From NCBI GenBank assembly GCA_039654915.1, contig CM077597.1, positions 32,710,001 to 32,774,000 on the forward strand: a DNA stretch of 64,000 nucleotides. Direction: 5' to 3'. The number at the start of each line of letters is the position of its first letter. The stretch's first letter is position 1. The position numbers were made by a program, and so were the translations under genes. Below, one piece after another: positions 54,872 through 64,000 of the stretch. Below the pieces are notes generated by a model, which searched no databases, had not been told where the DNA came from, and worked only from the letters and a program-made list of their open reading frames with translations. This DNA comes from Aquilaria yunnanensis. Its lineage: Eukaryota; Streptophyta; Magnoliopsida; Malvales; Thymelaeaceae.

Positions 54872-55335
54872 AATCCACCCCTACACCCTTTGTCACAAGA
54901 AATCGAGGCTCTTCACCTTGGCTTGTCAGGTGACCAGAGAGCTTACTATCGTTTAAGGTAATTTTATATATTAGAATGGTAGTGTTAGAGTATTGTTCGA
55001 TACTGGCACTACACTTTATATGATATCATCTACCTTGGTAGATAGATTGAATTCACAACGTGAAATTTCTGATGAGTTAAAACTCATTAGAACTACAGGG
55101 AAGAGTTTTATTATGACCAATAAGTTAGTTACTAGGTATCCCTTACAGTTAGGTAACCATGACTTTGCTTATGAGTTATGGGATATAGACTAGTGTTCTT
55201 ATGACCTAGTGTTAGGAACGGATGGCTAAGAAAACACAAGGTGCAAATTGACTATGCTAGTCACTTAGTTAACATCACAGATGCTCAAAGAGCTAGAGTT
55301 ACTTGCACTAAAGGGTTAGCAATGAGTGCTAAAAG
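54872..55335 (+). pseudogene. Element G aspartic protease
   Basis: After the LTR F border, host coding resumes with PPLHPLSQEIEALH. The catalytic part is VLFDTG-like: MFDTGTTLYMISSTLVDRLN (54993 on). Then come KSFIMTNKLVTRYPLQLGNH and, after a stop at 55191, SYDLVLGTDW-like with KVQIDYASHLVNITDAQRAR in shifted frame. D-T-G is intact. The domain ends in KGLAMSAKSL before RT. Confidence 0.8.
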
Positions 55336-55351
55336 TTTGCACCTTTGACTC

Positions 55352-56830
55352 ATGGATTCCATCCCCATAGTTGATGAGAAGGAATATTATGCTTTGAATA
55401 GGGTGGCCATAAAGGAAGAACTTAAGGAAATCCCTGTAGCCAATCAGTTTCCCAAGGTGTTCCCGGTGCACTTGCTCAGGTTACCACCCAATAGGGGCAC
55501 CAAGTTTTCCATTCACCCCCAGCTTAGAGCAAAACTGATTTCAATTCCTCTTTACTAGTTGTAAGCTCCTGAAATGGATAAGCTGAAGAAGCAGATGGAA
55601 GAACTACTAGAGAAAGGCTTTATAAGGCCTAGTGTATCACCATGGGGAGCCTCAGTGTTGTATGTGAAGAAAAAGGATGGAACTTTGAGACTATGCATCG
55701 ACTAGGGAAAGTTGAATGTAGTAACACTCAAGAATAAGTATCTATTTTCTAAGATCGATGACCTATTTGATAGGCTAGGGGGAGCGAAAGTGCTCTTTAG
55801 GATTGAGCTTTGGTCTAGATACTTCGAGATCAAAATTAAGGAGGAAGATATCCTGAAAACTGCCTTCAAGACAAGATACGGGCACTACAAGTATACAATT
55901 ATGTCGTTCAGTGTGACAAATACCCCAATAGTATTCATGGAAGCCATAAATAAGATCTTCAGACCATTCTTGGATCAGTTTGTTAAAGTCTTCATCAATG
56001 ATATCTTAGTATACCCACAGTCTACCCAAGAGTATGAGGAGCACCTCAGAACAGTTTTGCAAGTGCTGAGGGACAATCAGAATTATGCAAAGCTATCTAA
56101 GTGTGAGTTTTGGTCTAAAAGGATATAGTTTATAGGCCACATCATAAGTTCTTAAGGTTTATTGGTCAACCCTAAGAAGGTTCAGGTGGTGGTAGAATGG
56201 AAGAGACTGGACATGGTCATAGAAGTCCAGAGCTTCTTAGGCTTGGCAAGCTACTATAGATAAATTCTCTATGATAGCGACACCATTGATTGCCTTGACC
56301 AAGAAAGCTCAAAAAATTGATTAGACACCGAAGTGTGAAAAGGCTTACTTGGATTTAAAGAAGAAGTTGACGATAGTGCCAATACTTATTCTGCCAGACC
56401 CGAACAAGGCATTCACGATCTACGCAGATGTATCAGGTACTAGTCTGGGGTGTGTACTGATGTAGAAGAATTGGGTGATCGCCTATGGCTCAAGGTAGTT
56501 AAGGCCTAATGAGTTGAACTACCTAGTTCACGACCTTGAGCCAGTGGTGATAGTCTTCACACTCAAGCTTTGGAGGCACTACTTAAGAGGGATATCATTT
56601 AGAATTTTCACCAACCATAAGAGTCTGAAATACTTATTCACTTAAAAAAGTTGAACATGAGGCAACAATGGTGAATTGAATACATAAAAAATTATGATTA
56701 CTTGATTGAGTATTGCACCAGTAAAAGAAATATGGTAATAGATGCTTTTTGTCAGAAATACACGGGAGTGTCATACTATCTAAGGATCAAGCTACAAGTT
56801 TCTCAAGAAGAACATTGGGAAAATGTTTCT
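55352..56830 (+). pseudogene. Element G reverse transcriptase and RNase H (active-site Asp to Asn)
   Basis: [74 protein letters not shown] and VKVFINDILVYPQSTQEYEE. The box is FIND instead of FIDD. MSFSVTN replaces the conserved MPFGLTN. RNase H at 56400-56760 shows [37 protein letters not shown] and [16 protein letters not shown] with stops. The second part is in other frames. Predicted inactive. Confidence 0.85.
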
Positions 56831-56937
56831 CATCTTTACGTGAGTTTTGGCAAGACCAGGAAAGGTCCCTAGTCTACACTTTGGAAATTTAGTCAGCCTG
56901 GCTAGTTAAGGTTAAGGAAGCTCAAAGTAAAAATCCA

Positions 56938-58110
56938 TTGTTAAGGAAAATTTCAGGAGAGGAAACACTCGGTACCATGAGAAAAGAATCCTGGTACAAG
57001 GATGGAATACTACACCATGGGGATCAACTCTATGAGCCAAATGCAAATGGACTTAGGCAGCAAGTCTTGCAAGAGGTGCATAGTAGTAACTTAAGTATTC
57101 ATCCTAGTGTGGGTAAAATGTATCATGATCTAACATGCACTTTTAGTAACTTGGACTCAAGAGGGATGTAGCTGGACATGTAGCTAGGTGTTTGACATGC
57201 TAAATGGTTAAAGTAAAGCATCAGAAACTAGTGGTTACACTTCTGAGTTTACCTGTCCTAGAGAGGAAGTGAGGATCCATCATGATGGACTTCCTAGTGA
57301 GGTTACCAAATATCTAGAGCCAACATGACTCAGTATAGGTAGTGGTCGATGGGTTGACTAAGTCGACACACTTCTTACCCATAAAGATTACATATACATT
57401 GAAGAGGTTAGCTTAGTTGTATATCAAAGAGATTGTGATGCTATATGGCATACCAGATCAGATTATATCTAATAGGAATCCTCGGTTCATATCAAGGTTT
57501 TGGAATGCTTTCCAAGAAGCATTAGGGAGTAAGGTTAGTCTTAGTACTACCTTCCATCCTCAAACTGAAAGACAATTTGACGGAGTGATACAAACTTTGA
57601 AGGATATGTTATGTATGTGTGCCATAGACTTTCAGGGTGATTAGGACCAACATTTGCCGCTTATCGAATTTCCTTATAATAACAATCACCAAGCTGTTAT
57701 AGGGATGGAACCATTTGAAGGGTTATATGGAAGACGATGCATGATGCCTCATTATTGGGCTGACCCTTTAGATAGGGTAGTCATCGATCCTGAGATCATA
57801 GCTAACACCACAAATAAGATTAAGTTAATACAGAAATGGATTAGAGCAGCAAACGACGGTCAGACCAAGTATGCGAATTTGAGGATACAAGAATTGAGTT
57901 CTGATGTTAGAGATAAGGTACTTTTCAAAGTATCTCCTATGAAAGGAGTAGCCCGGTTTGGTAAAGGGGTAAGTTGGGCCCTAGGTATATTAGACCCTAT
58001 GAAATTTTGGAGAAAGTAGGTAAGTTGGCCCAACTTGTCCCATGTGCATAACGTGTTCCATGTTAGTCTTCTAAAGAAGTGCATAGTTGATCCGGGACAA
58101 GTAGTTAACC
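56938..58110 (+). pseudogene. Element G integrase (catalytic residues lost)
   Basis: Zinc part: LRQQVLQEVHSSNLSIHPSV (His pair), then a degraded Cys pair near 57190. The core around 57270 is broken. 57417-57644 reads YGIPDQIISNRNPRFISRFW where relatives have SDRDPRF, so two Asp are Asn, and TTFHPQTERQFDGVIQTLKD where relatives have QTDGQSERVIQTLED, so the Glu is not evident. The C-terminal GPY/F module lies at 57654-58090: LIEFPYNNNHQAVIGMEPFE, LYGRRCMMPHYW, DKVLFKVSPMKGVARFGKGV and VFHVSLLKKC-like. Frames change several times. Confidence 0.82.
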
Positions 58111-58114
58111 CATT

Positions 58115-58250
58115 GGTGGTTGCTATCTAGAAGGACTTAACCTACGAGAAGAAGCCCATAAAGATCCTCAATAGGCAAGTTAAGATCTTTTGGTCAACCA
58201 TAGCAAAGAATAAGCTAGTTGGGAGACATAGCAGGATATGCTAAAAAGGA
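58115..58250 (+). pseudogene. Element G chromodomain remnant
   Basis: After CIVDPGQVVNPLVV the translation reads DLTYEKKPIKILNRQVKIFW, the beginning of a Tekay-type chromodomain (compare TYEEKPIAIL in J). The remainder STIAKNKLVGRHS is degraded and shorter than expected, with the LRNK and VKVxW parts collapsed or deleted. It lies between the integrase tail and the polypurine tract, as expected. Confidence 0.6.
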
Positions 58251-58297
58251 ATCTTAGTGAATTTGCACAATTGCAGCGAAATTTAGATGACCAAATT

Positions 58298-58314
58298 TTA
58301 GAAAAAGGGGAGAA
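58298..58314 (+). other. Polypurine tract of element G
   Basis: TTTTAGAAAAAGGGGAGAA is followed directly by TGTTACAGCC, the LTR start. It marks the 3' end of G's internal region. Confidence 0.85.
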
Positions 58315-60239
58315 TGTTACAGCCTTCCTAGTGAGAAGCTCGACTTGGGGAGGTAAAGTAAATTAAATCCTAGTTTGGAACCTTATTTTAAGTCCACATA
58401 GCAAGATTAAGTAAGTTAGGCAAGGTTTACTAAGTTTTGAGGACTTTATGACGCCAAAGGATGTTCAAGGGCAAAATGGTAATTTTCATTCTAAAGTATC
58501 GGGTCAAGTCTCAGGAGTCAAACATATGTTTTGAAACTCAAACCTTGCTTAAAAACCCAACAATTTGCCTAAGTATCAAAGGTTTGACCACGATTTAACT
58601 TGGGTTACTATTTAGGGAATGAGGCTTTTTCCAAACATAAAGAAAGTTTGAGGGCTTAAGGATGCAAGGCTTTTTAAACTTGGTAAAGTCATCTTGGCTC
58701 CCACTTTTGCTCATTTCATTTCCAAAACCCGAGCTCCCTCTTCTCCCTTTGATTTCTCCTTCAATTTTTGGCCAAAATCAAGAGTTCATGGTGGATTTTG
58801 AAGGCCCAAGGGGTATATAAGCATTAGGTAGCTTATTTTAAGGTTTTTGTTGGTCTTAGAGGTGTTTTTAACATTTTCTAGCAGATGCCCTATTTTGGGG
58901 GAGAGGTAACATAAATTTCATGGATTTTTCTTGTTTGTTTGGTGTTTTATGGCATGCGTTTTGCTTAGTTGGTGTCAATTTGGTTTCATTTACTTTGGTT
59001 TGCTTGAAACTTAGCTAGAAGTTTATGGAACTTTGTTCTTGGTGAACACTTGCTTAATTCTTGCTTGTGACTTGAAATCAAGGTAAGAGATTTAGATTTA
59101 CAAGCTTTATTGATACTATTGGAGTGTTGATGCTTGTTGGAATCAAGTAGTTTTGGCAATAACATTGATTAGTGGGTAGGATTGTTCATAGGTGATTGAT
59201 TAAGCTTGGGATGATGTTTTAATGCATCACAGTTGTGCTTGTAATGGTGCACTATGGTATATGCAACATATTTTATAGGGATAAGGAGTTGGAAGCCATT
59301 CCAAGCACGTTTGGTATGCTTTAGAGGCCCTTTAAGGCGCGTATAGCAAAAGTTGGGATTTTCTATGCATGAAGGAGTTGGCGACACATCACCAAGGTCG
59401 AAGATGCATCACCAAGACCTCGTGAAACAACCAAAGGGCTGTATGTTGTGGCGATACACCACCACAGTTATGTTGGCCAAAAAATTCAACTTTTGCTAGA
59501 AGGTTCAAAAGGTGGTACGAAGGGGTGCTTAGGGTACCTAAGGGTTGAGGTGTCGCGGTGGTGTCCCAAGACTTCCAAGGCTCCTTTGGGTCCAAGGAGT
59601 TTCCTTGAGTTTTGTGGTTACTTATGCCATAAGCCAGGAAACTGGGTTTTAAAAGGCCACAATATAGTACCATTAGCTTGTGTGTGTGGTTTAATACCAT
59701 CGAGGACCTAGTCATACCCTTGGGTATGAGGTTCCAGTGTGGAGACCTTAGTGCACCTAGTTGGCTCCTCGGATACTAGTTGAAATTGGTCCAATAGTGC
59801 CCCTGTACAACATAAGGGAGGTTCAACTAATGAAAATTTCACTAGTTAGGCTAGTTAGGCTAGTAAGTTATGCTTGTTAATAGACAAGACTTTGGCTTGC
59901 AGTTTAACAACAAGGTAGAGGATAAGTTCCAAGGGAATGAAACATATGCGCATAGGTTTAGCCTAACGCTGTATGAGCTCACAGCAGATTACATGTGTTC
60001 TTATCTGTGTTGTCCTTAGTATTTTTCCTTGCAAAAGAAGATCCCTTATTGAGACTTCTCAAATTCTCACTCCCTAGTTTATGTTATGTAGATTCTGAAG
60101 CTATTAAGCGCGATAACAGTTGTGGGTTGTCAACATAGTCTTTTGTTGTAGGTATTTTGTTATGAGAACTTTGTGATTCTAGTTTTTATAGTTACTTGTT
60201 GTTTAAGTAGGTACTAACTACAGTTTTCATGGCCATAAT
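58315..60239 (+). repeat. 3' LTR of element G (left part; interrupted by LTR H)
   Basis: It starts TGTTACAGCCTTCCTAGTG and follows the 5' LTR (37322 and 48977 on) word for word with many substitutions, for example AGTCAAACATATGTTTTGAA at 58514. It reaches the position equivalent to about 50710 of the 5' LTR and is then interrupted by LTR H at 60240 after CATGGCCATAAT. The remaining part should lie beyond the window. The near-palindromic motif block is at 59379-59475. Confidence 0.85.
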
Positions 60240-61604
60240 TGTTATGACTCTCCTAGCGGGAAGCTTTATTTGAGGAAGGTAAAGTAATTAAATCCTAGAT
60301 TGAAATCTTATTTTAAGCTTACATAGCAAGTATGTTAAGCAAGGTTCACTAAGTTCTGAGCAGTTTAAGGCACCAAATAATGTTCAGGAGCAAAATGGTA
60401 ATTTTACATCCCGAAGTGTTGGGCAGAGTCCCAAGGGTTGAAAATGAGTTTTTGAAAACCTAACCCTTGCTTTAAACCCAAAATTAGCTTATATAAACAA
60501 GATTTGACCAAGGTTTGACTATAGTCACTATTTAGGGATGGGGGCTTTTTGTAGCTTTTTATAAAGTTTGGTGGCTTGGTGTTTTAAAATGTTATAAAAC
60601 TTTGTAAAATGGGTGTTGGCTGCCATTATTGATCTTTTGCTCCCATTCCCGAGTTCCACCTAGCCCCTACCATTTTTACTTGAATTCTTGCCCAAAATTA
60701 AGAGATTTCGGTGAAAATTAAAGCCACCAAAGGTATATATATATATGTTTGAAAGCTTGTTTCAAGTAGAATTTTGAGTTTTTGGAGCTTGGAATTGTGT
60801 TTCCAACTAGTACCTATTTTTTATGCAAGGTGACATGAATTTTCCATGGTCATTTCTTGTTTATTTGATGATTTGAAGCTTGGGTTTTGGCTAAGCAGTT
60901 ACATGTTGTTTAAGCAGGTACTAACTATAGTTTTCATGGCCATAATTGTTATGACTCTCCTAGCGGGAAGCTTTATCTGAGGAAGGTAAAGTAATTAAAT
61001 CCTAGTTTAAAATCTTATTTTAAGCTTACATAGCAAGTATGTTAAGCAAGGTTCACTAAGTTCCGAGCAGTTTAAGGCACCAAATAACGTTCGGGAGCAA
61101 AATGGTAATTTTACATCCCGAAGTGTTGGGCAGAGTCCCAAGGGTTGAAAATGAGTTTTTGGAAACCTAACCCTTGCTTTAAACCCAAAATTAGCTTATA
61201 TAAACAAGATTTGACCAAGGTTTGACTATAGTCACTATTTAGGGATGGGGGCTTTTTGTAGCTTTTGATAAAGTTTGGTGGCTTGGTGTTTTAAAATGCT
61301 ATAAAACTTTGTAAAATGGGTGTTGGCTGCCATTGTTGATCTTTTGCTCCCATTCCTGAGTTCCACCTAGCCCCTACCATTTTTACTTGAATTCTTGCCC
61401 AAAATTAAGAGATTTTGATGAAAATCAAAACCACCAAAAGTATATATATATGTTGGAAAGCTTGTTTTAAGTAGAATTTTGAGTTTTTGGAGCTTGGAAT
61501 TGCGTTTCCAACTAGTCCCTATTTTTTATGCAAGGTGACATGAATTTTTCATGGTGATTTCTTGTTTATTTGATGATTTGAAGCTTAGGTTTTGGTTAGG
61601 AGTT
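60191..61604 (+). repeat. Tandem duplication, two units of about 707 bp
   Basis: Unit 1 (60191-60897) and unit 2 (60898-61604) are nearly identical. Each has about 49 bp of G's 3' LTR (GTTACWTGTTGTTTAAG...CATGGCCATAAT) followed by the first 658 or so bp of LTR H (TGTTATGACTCTCCTAGCG at 60240 and 60947). Hence the duplication happened after H inserted in G. The break joins AAGCAGTTAC to a place where H has AGGAGTTAGT, so a GTTA word is shared at both ends. Confidence 0.9.
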
Positions 61605-62763
61605 AGTAATTTGGAGTCATTTACATTGGTTTTGCTTGGAGCTAGGTAGAACCTTGTGAGGCTTTCTTTGTGGGGAAGGAATGCTTGAACTTTGCATGTA
61701 GCTTAGAATAGAGGTAAGGGATTTATGATTCATGCATAATTAGTGCCATTCATAGTTTGTTGCTTGTTAAATTCAAGTAGTTTGATGAATGGCATTAGTT
61801 GGTGGATGGTGATGAACATGTTGAACTAATGAGGTTTTGTTGATTTGTGTGGTATTTATGGACACCAAATGAATGGTTTAAATGATTCATTGTGGTCTAG
61901 TGCATGAGTACTTGAAGGTTTGAGGCATTTCAAGGCATCCCTAGAGCCATTGGAAGACCTTGGAAGGCCCCAAAGTAGCTATGGCGCAAAATTTAGAATT
62001 TCTGGGCATGAAACAATAGTGATACATTGCCAAGGGTTGGCAATGCATTGCCAACTTTTCATGAAAGTTCTAGAGCATTTTGTACTGTATTGATGCGTCT
62101 TCATTCATTGGCAACACATCGCCCTGACAATTTTGACACCCGGTACTATTCTCAACATAACTTTTTGGTCGGGTGTTCGATTGAGGCGATTCTAGATTTC
62201 ACTTGAAGCTAAGAGATAGTACTATCATTTTCATGCCTTTTCTAAGCCTATATTTGCTCATGTTTAGTTTTATTTCAGTTAAAATTGAAGGCATGTTTGG
62301 CCACAATAGGACACCATTAGTCAGGTGTAAGGTTTAGTACCATCAGAAGTTTAATGGGACCTTTGGATTTGAGGCTCCAATTTGGAAACCTTAGTGCACC
62401 TAGGTGAGTTCCAAAGAACCTAGTAAACGAGTCCAACCATGGTTATTACTACTCCACTAGTGTGAACCAAGTAATGGTGGATAGGTTTATGCCTTGAATG
62501 AAGGTTTAGTACACTTGACACTTGTAGCCTAGGCAAGATTACTTGATGTGCAAGTGAGAACCTAGTGCACTCTTGGTAAAGGTTTAAGGTGAAGCTTAGT
62601 ACACAAGTGACCTAGGTTGAGGCACTATATGGAGGCTTAGTACACCTAATGAGTTCCTTGGAACTCAAGCGAGGTGCATCCACTATGTTCACCTGCACAA
62701 CAATTGATGGGAGGTTAAACTTATTACGCCAGTAAGCTAATGCTTACTAGTAGCGAGTTAGGG
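60240..62763 (+). repeat. LTR H: chromovirus-type LTR in G's 3' LTR
   Basis: It starts TGTTATGACTCTCCTAGCGG after ATAAT and is a relative of G's LTR, sharing GATTTGACCAAGGTTTGACT-type words and the same overall order, but clearly another subfamily. About 1.8 kb of unique H sequence is present once the 707-bp duplication is counted once. It is interrupted at 62764 by LTR I and continues outside the window, so solo LTR or full element cannot be told. It contains the near-palindromes at 62015-62125. (TA)n runs lie at 60737 and 61441, one per duplicated unit. Confidence 0.75.
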
Positions 62764-64000
62764 TGTTATGCCTCTTCTAGTTGGAGGCTCAAGTAAGGAA
62801 GGTAAAGTGTTTGAAACTTTATTTAGAACCTTATTTCAAGTTCACATAGCAAGAATATGTAAGTTTAGTTGAGTTTATTAAGTTCCAAGAAAGTTAAGGC
62901 ACTAAATGAGGTTTGAAGGCAAAATGGTAATTTTGCGTCCTAAATAGTCAAGGCGAGTCCCGAGTGGTAAAAAATGAGTTTTTATCACCTAACTTTTACC
63001 TTTAACCCAAGTCTAGGTCAAATAAACAAGATTTGACCAAGTTTGATTAAGGTTACCTGAATAAGGGGACTTATTTGTAACTTTTTAAATACTTTGGGGG
63101 ATTGATGGTTTTGAGGCTTATATAACTTGGTAAAAGTGGGGGATGGCTGCCATTTCCACTCCAAAACCGAGCTCATCCTTCTCACTGCCATATCTTCATG
63201 AATTGATGCTCAAAGCCAAGATTTTTTGGTAAATTTTGAAGCTACCAAAGGAGTATAAGCTATAAGAAGCTTGTTCCAAGTAGAATTTCATGTTTTTAGA
63301 GCTTGAAACCATGTTTTCCACCATCCCCTATTTTTTATGCGAGGTAAGACTTGTGTTCTTAGTGAATTCTTGTTTATTAGTTGATTGGGAACTTGGGTTT
63401 TAGTTAGGAGTTAGTAATTATGTGTTTTACGCCTTTGGGTGCTTGGAACTAGGTAGAACTTTGTGGAACTTGGATTTTTGAAGAAGGGTGTTGGAATTCT
63501 TGGCACACCAAGATCCTTTTAAGATAGGATTTGAGCTAACTCTAGCTTGAATAGCTATCTAAGGCAGCTAAAAGTAGCTCCCTTTAGCTCAAATAAGCTC
63601 ACTTCAGCTATAGGTAGCTCAAAGTAGCTGGACTTCAGCTTAAGTTAGCTCAAGTCAACTCAAGTCAACTCACTTCAGCTTCTAGTAGCTAAATGTAGCT
63701 GGACTTCAGCTCAAGTCAGCTCACTTCAGCTATAAGTAGCTCAAAGTAGCAGGACTTCAGCTCAAGTTAGCTCAAGTCAGCTCACTTCAGCTTTTGGTAG
63801 CTGAATGTAGCTGGACTTCAGTTCACTTCAGCTGAGAGTAGCTAACTCTAGCTCAAGGTCAGTTCAGGGAACTAGACCTTAGTTCATGGAGCTTGATTGG
63901 AGCTCAGAGGAGCTCAATGGTGCATAAGTAGCATGGTGAGCTAGCTTTGTGCCAGCTCACCTTGCTTTTAGCTCAAAACCACCAAGAGACACATCTTTTG
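62764..64000 (+). repeat. LTR I: third chromovirus LTR subfamily, nested in LTR H, cut by window end
   Basis: It begins TGTTATGCCTCTTCTAGTTGG after GAGTTAGGG and repeats the H-type order (AATGGTAATTTTGCGTCC, ACAAGATTTGACCAAG, TTTTTTATGCGAGGTAAG, GGAGTTAGTAAT). It is therefore a related LTR starting over again inside H. The last 430 bp in the window are an AGCT-rich array. No coding sequence. Confidence 0.7.
63541..63973 (+). repeat. AGCT-rich minisatellite in LTR I
   Basis: About 34 AGCT tetramers (counted by eye) occur in 433 bp, where chance would give about two. Longer units starting CTCACTTCAGCT begin at 63599, 63669, 63720 and 63781, with lengths of 70, 51 and 61 bp. Inside the units, words such as GTAGCTGGACTTCAGCT and AGCTCAAGTCAGCTCACTTC recur. 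AGCT is its own complement, so both strands look alike. Confidence 0.85.

Larger units (their letters stand above)
37322..60239 (+). mobile_element. Element G: Tekay/Del-type chromovirus (+), split by nested elements
   Basis: A full-length Ty3/gypsy chromovirus layout: 5' LTR (37322-37512 plus 48977-51188), primer site, gag, protease, RT, RNase H, integrase, chromodomain, polypurine tract, 3' LTR from 58315. Both LTRs start TGTTAYAGCCTTCCTAGTG and have the same internal order of words. Element J lies inside the 5' LTR, solo LTR F inside gag/protease, and LTR H inside the 3' LTR; the 3' LTR's remainder is beyond the window. Coding frames change many times and catalytic residues are lost. It is among the oldest units here, which fits its place at the base of the stack. 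A GGAAG sequence precedes the 5' LTR, but its partner cannot be checked. Confidence 0.85.

Noticed and set aside
1..64000. Search for host genes, tRNA or rRNA genes, telomere repeats and CRISPR-like arrays
   Set aside because: No exon series, tRNA cloverleaf, rDNA word, TTTAGGG array or spaced direct-repeat array was recognised; the repeats found are LTRs, a minisatellite and simple repeats. A weak or single-exon fragment could have been missed by eye.

Overview
The window is plant nuclear DNA made almost entirely of LTR retrotransposons. I found no intact cellular gene, no rRNA or tRNA gene and no CRISPR array. The evidence for a plant is the set of element lineages: Ty3/gypsy Tat (a second, archaeal-type RNase H and an antisense ORF downstream of integrase), Ty3/gypsy chromoviruses of Tekay/Del type (initiator-Met primer sites, integrase C-terminus followed by a chromodomain, LTRs of about 2.4-2.6 kb) and Ty1/copia. 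The density of nesting points to a large, repeat-rich angiosperm genome. The species cannot be told from the sequence. Letters below are names used only in this annotation.

Layout. 1-6520: Tat-1 (+), gag-pro-RT-RNH-aRNH-IN, a 3' spacer with a recurring 14-bp motif, and an antisense ORF cut at its 5' end. 6523-12204: a Ty1/copia element (+) with its 3' LTR (A) but no 5' LTR or primer site. 12205-13590: an opposite-strand Tat gag fragment and a Tat-like LTR piece. 13600-29973: element M, a minus-strand Ty3/gypsy element cut into pieces by five insertions: LTR 14204-15001 in the integrase core, LTR 15717-18069 before integrase, a unit of about 0.85 kb at 18631-19483 in the RNase H linker, LTR 20567-23147 in reverse transcriptase, and copia solo LTR B at 24449-25864 in protease. 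Its 5' LTR is 28921-29973. 29974-35647: K, the 3' end of another + strand Tat element, with a decayed antisense ORF that may contain an intron and a 3' LTR that holds copia solo LTR C.

37322 to the window end is one nested stack. Element G (Tekay-like, +) carries the nearly complete minus-strand chromovirus J (37513-48971) inside its 5' LTR. J carries copia solo LTR D inside its own 5' LTR. G's gag/protease boundary is split by solo LTR F (52472-54866). G's 3' LTR is split by LTR H at 60240, and H by LTR I at 62764. A 707-bp tandem duplication spans the G/H junction, and an AGCT-rich minisatellite lies in I.

Most borders were placed by joining the interrupted host reading frame or LTR and finding 5-bp target-site duplications (TSDs). 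Exact repeats flank J (GGCCC), B (TAAGT), C (CTTGT), D (CCATG), F (CTAGG) and the LTR at 14204 (GCATT); CCCAT flanks the LTR at 15717. The reading frames are broken mainly by in-frame stops at conserved Trp, Gln and Arg codons, as expected from C-to-T decay of methylated, silenced elements. J and the copia element are the best preserved; G and M are the most decayed. All translations and alignments were done by eye.
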